Assembly: GCA_910586745.1 (NCBI GenBank)
Contig: CAJUJZ010000109.1
Coordinates: 1-7,420, forward strand
From: an uncultured Mucispirillum sp.
GTDB lineage: Bacteria > Chrysiogenota > Deferribacteres > Deferribacterales > Mucispirillaceae
Length of the DNA: 7,420 nt
Direction of reading: 5' to 3'
Positions within the stretch are counted from its first letter, which is position 1; each line of letters opens with the position of its first letter. The notes below the pieces were generated by a model. The model was given only the letters and a program-made list of their open reading frames with translations. It ran no database searches and had not been told where the DNA came from. Below are positions 5,744-7,420 of this stretch, piece by piece. Position numbers and translations under genes: made by a program.

Positions 5744-6775
5744 TTATTTTTCTACTGCTTCTAGTTTTATTATGCGTATAAATTTAAAAATTTTTATATA
5801 TATTTTATTATTTACTGCACCACTTACTTTTATTTTACCAGCTGGTATAAAAGAAAATAATTTAATAGTATATAAATTTTCTATTTTTTTAACACTTTCT
5901 TCTTCTTTTTTATAGTCATCTTTAAAAGGCGTTTTTTTAAGATAATAAAACCATAAATCATACTGTGGTATTGGCGGATTGTGTGCTACCCATGGTTTCT
6001 GACCTGCATAATGGACTATTGCAGGCCTCATCATCGCATCTTCTAATTCCCCATTAGGATAATATTCATCATACCAGCCTTTCTGTTTTAAATAATTTTT
6101 CCATGTTGGTATTGAAACATATTCATAGGAAAAGTTAGTATAGTGTCCGTCACATGCAATATTCATAATATCCTGCTCATTCCATGTTAATATTAATGAT
6201 TTATCATTCATTATTTCCATAACTTTATTTGCAAAATTATCCTGACGCATTTTTTTTAAATTCATAACCCAGAGACCTGCACCAAAATAATTTGACCTGA
6301 TTTTTTCAGGAATATGCATAATAAGATGTTCCATAAACTTAGGATGCCTGAATGCTGCTAGATATGTATCATCATCTAATTCAATATCATAAAGAGCACT
6401 TATATCCCGCATTACTACAATATCCACATCAGAATATATGATTTTATCATATTGCTTAAATTCATCAATAAGCATAGCTATACATCTGTATAAGCCTTCC
6501 CTCGTTAGTATTAAATCATCTATCTGTCTTGTAAATTTTTCATGGAAATCTATTTTAAATCTGTCTTTAAGTGAAAAAATATGCAAGGAACAGTTTTTAA
6601 AATTATCTGCAATATCATGCAGTTTTTTCTTATTTTCTTCACTGATATTATCACTTATAACATAAAGTTCATAAAATACACTTTTATGTGCTGTATAAAG
6701 CAGTGAATAAAGAGTTACTCCGCATTGAGCAGAATAACTGTTATCAAAAGAAAAAAATACTGGTATTTTCTGCAT
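5744..6775 (-). CDS. GT8 family glycosyltransferase (LgtC/RfaJ-like)
   Basis: This 343-residue retaining GT-A enzyme belongs to the family of LPS galactosyl- and glucosyltransferases. Motifs, numbered from the chosen start, are PVFFSFDNSYSAQCGVTLYS (5-24), IIYSDVDIVV with the metal-binding DVD (116-118), NYFGAGLWVMNL (162-173, the usual YFNSGV position), TWNEQDIMN (197-205) and HYAGQKPW (255-262), equivalent to the HFxGxxKPW diphosphate-binding motif. The start is moved to the ATG at 6775: GGGGA (6785-6781) stands 5 bases upstream, the family domain begins at residue 3, and a longer start at 6811 would fall within the proposed promoter's -10 box. The last 40 residues hold two imperfect copies of a basic-hydrophobic motif, IKLFSFIPAGKIK (304-316) and IKIFKFIRIIK (327-337). 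This is first in a unit with the GT2 gene below. A UDP-hexose donor is likely; the acceptor is unknown. Confidence 0.92.
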   Translation of the reverse strand: MQKIPVFFSFDNSYSAQCGVTLYSLLYTAHKSVFYELYVISDNISEENKKKLHDIADNFKNCSLHIFSLKDRFKIDFHEKFTRQIDDLILTREGLYRCIAMLIDEFKQYDKIIYSDVDIVVMRDISALYDIELDDDTYLAAFRHPKFMEHLIMHIPEKIRSNYFGAGLWVMNLKKMRQDNFANKVMEIMNDKSLILTWNEQDIMNIACDGHYTNFSYEYVSIPTWKNYLKQKGWYDEYYPNGELEDAMMRPAIVHYAGQKPWVAHNPPIPQYDLWFYYLKKTPFKDDYKKEEESVKKIENLYTIKLFSFIPAGKIKVSGAVNNKIYIKIFKFIRIIKLEAVEK

Positions 6776-6806
6776 ATTATTCCCCATAATTTTTTTGTTT
6801 AATAGT

Positions 6807-6831
6807 ATCATACCATAATTTCATTAGTCAA
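6807..6831 (-). promoter_or_regulatory. Promoter of the GT8-GT2 unit (extended -10 type)
   Basis: On the minus strand TGG precedes TATGAT (6812-6807), giving an extended -10. TTGACT (6831-6826) lies upstream, but with a 13-base gap it is too close to act as a normal -35 for that box; with the alternative GATACT (6809-6804) the spacer is 16. Either gives a start near 6800 and a leader of about 25 bases before the ATG at 6775. This also rules out the upstream ATG at 6811. Confidence 0.5.
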
Positions 6832-6866
6832 TATCATTTGCTTTCGTTATGCTGTAATATTATCTA

Positions 6867-6895
6867 TTTACATTAATTATTATAGTTGGTATAAT
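6867..6895 (+). promoter_or_regulatory. Near-consensus sigma-70 promoter of the plus-strand glycosyltransferase gene
   Basis: TTTACA (6867-6872), a 17-base spacer and an exact TATAAT (6890-6895) form a near-consensus promoter. TGG immediately before the -10 adds an extended -10 element. Transcription would start near 6902, leaving a short leader of about 22 bases. It is divergent from the GT8 promoter, and the -35 boxes are about 35 bases apart, so a regulator binding between them could control both. Confidence 0.75.
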
Positions 6896-6923
6896 GCAGA
6901 TAATTCATATTCTTGAGGTGTGT

Positions 6924-7420
6924 ATGTCTAAATTTTCTGACTGGATGCGTAAAAAACTTTGTAAAGAGCATAAAAAATATACTCACAAAAATTACGGCAG
7001 AATATATCCACCATTATATAATATGTATTACCCTTTTACTGACAGGCAGCCTGATGTGTATAATGAATTTGGTGAAAAACTTGAAACATATTTTATTAGG
7101 GATATACATTATGCTCATGACCCATACAGACGCTCAAGATATTTTCAGTTTGACAGGTATAATTTTACTCTTGATACACATTTTTATACCCATGAAACTC
7201 TGCTTGAAACATATAAAGGTATAAGTACATGCAAAAGAAGATATGGAATGTTTGTTGAATCAGAAACTATCGTGCCTTTTACTTATAATATTTTTGATGA
7301 AAATCCTGGTCTCGAAAAAGATTTTGATTTAATTTTTACTTTTTCTGCCAGGCTTTTAGATAAACTGCCTAATGCAAGATTTGTTCCTTTCTGTGCTGCT
7401 CCATTTAATGCATTTAAATG
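6924..7420 (+). CDS. Probable glycosyltransferase, GT10 (fucosyltransferase)-like N-terminal part, cut by the window edge
   Basis: The frame opens at the ATG at 6924 with a GAGGTG ribosome site (6915-6920) and stays open for 165 complete codons to the window end, so the 3' part is missing. The protein starts MSKFSDWMRKKLCKEHKKY, with no signal peptide. Distinctive stretches are FQFDRYNFTLDTHFYTHETL (about 74-93), MFVESETIVPFTYNIF (about 109-124), FDLIFTFSARLLDKLPNARF (about 133-152) and VPFCAAPFNAF. The order ES-IVP-Y, then FDLIFT-LL, then NA-F-PF recalls bacterial GT10-like enzymes of LPS and capsule loci, in which this part is the acceptor-side Rossmann domain. The donor-binding C-terminal domain is out of view, so the assignment is from memory of the family and could be another GT-B family. 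It probably adds a sugar to the same surface glycan as its divergent neighbours. Confidence 0.65.
   Translation, partial: MSKFSDWMRKKLCKEHKKYTHKNYGRIYPPLYNMYYPFTDRQPDVYNEFGEKLETYFIRDIHYAHDPYRRSRYFQFDRYNFTLDTHFYTHETLLETYKGISTCKRRYGMFVESETIVPFTYNIFDENPGLEKDFDLIFTFSARLLDKLPNARFVPFCAAPFNAFK

Noticed and set aside
6438..6665. 75-codon plus-strand frame
   Set aside because: Antisense shadow inside the GT8 gene with no start signals.
6913..7224. 103-codon plus-strand frame beginning at a TTG
   Set aside because: It is out of frame with the ATG at 6924, which has a proper GAGGTG site and promoter and gives a glycosyltransferase-like protein. The TTG frame overlaps that ribosome site and its translation has no recognisable motif.
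1..7420. Mobile element, CRISPR array, tRNA or rRNA
   Set aside because: No transposase or integrase motif, no regularly spaced repeats and no cloverleaf or rRNA-like segment was seen on either strand.

Overview
The window is AT-rich, with dense, mostly minus-strand bacterial genes. It holds eight coding sequences: six glycosyltransferase or glycan-assembly genes, plus a two-gene cobalamin module (small subunit of an acyl-CoA mutase and its G-protein chaperone MeaB). No rRNA, tRNA, CRISPR array, transposase or phage gene is visible. The low GC, heavy AGA/ATA/TTA codon use, surface-glycan genes and a split methylmalonyl-CoA mutase with MeaB suggest a low-GC anaerobe that makes LPS, capsule or O-glycan. 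A member of the Deferribacterota such as Mucispirillum would fit, but this is an impression, not a sequence match.

Layout from right to left, the direction of most transcription. At the right edge a plus-strand gene (6924 to beyond the window) encodes a likely GT10-like glycosyltransferase and has its own near-consensus promoter. It is divergent from a two-gene minus-strand unit: a GT8 galactosyl/glucosyltransferase-like protein (6775-5744) and a GT2 enzyme (5730-4687). A 253-bp non-coding gap (4686-4434) follows. The second minus-strand block then begins with the B12-binding mutase subunit (4433-4029). After a convincing intrinsic terminator (4002-3972) come meaB (3957-3049), a GT2 enzyme (3041-2001), an RgpF-like rhamnan-synthesis protein (1991-1044) and a rhamnosyltransferase-like GT2 enzyme (1039-95). 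The last four genes are separated by only 4-9 bases. Past the last gene a near-perfect minus-strand promoter (63-35) fires out of the window.

How the genes fit together. The glycosyltransferases look like cytosolic or membrane-peripheral enzymes that build a surface polysaccharide or glycolipid from nucleotide sugars. No flippase, polymerase, ligase or sugar-nucleotide synthesis gene is present, so the locus is partial here. The mutase subunit needs a separate catalytic large subunit that is not in the window, and MeaB protects and reloads that holoenzyme. The unusual point is that this central-metabolism pair sits inside a glycan-gene block. Three glycan genes follow meaB with operon-like spacing, and a terminator between the mutase subunit and meaB probably sets how much transcript passes through. 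I found no strong candidate for a wholly new system. The best leads are the terminator, the mixed operon and the shared C-terminal tails of the glycosyltransferases.
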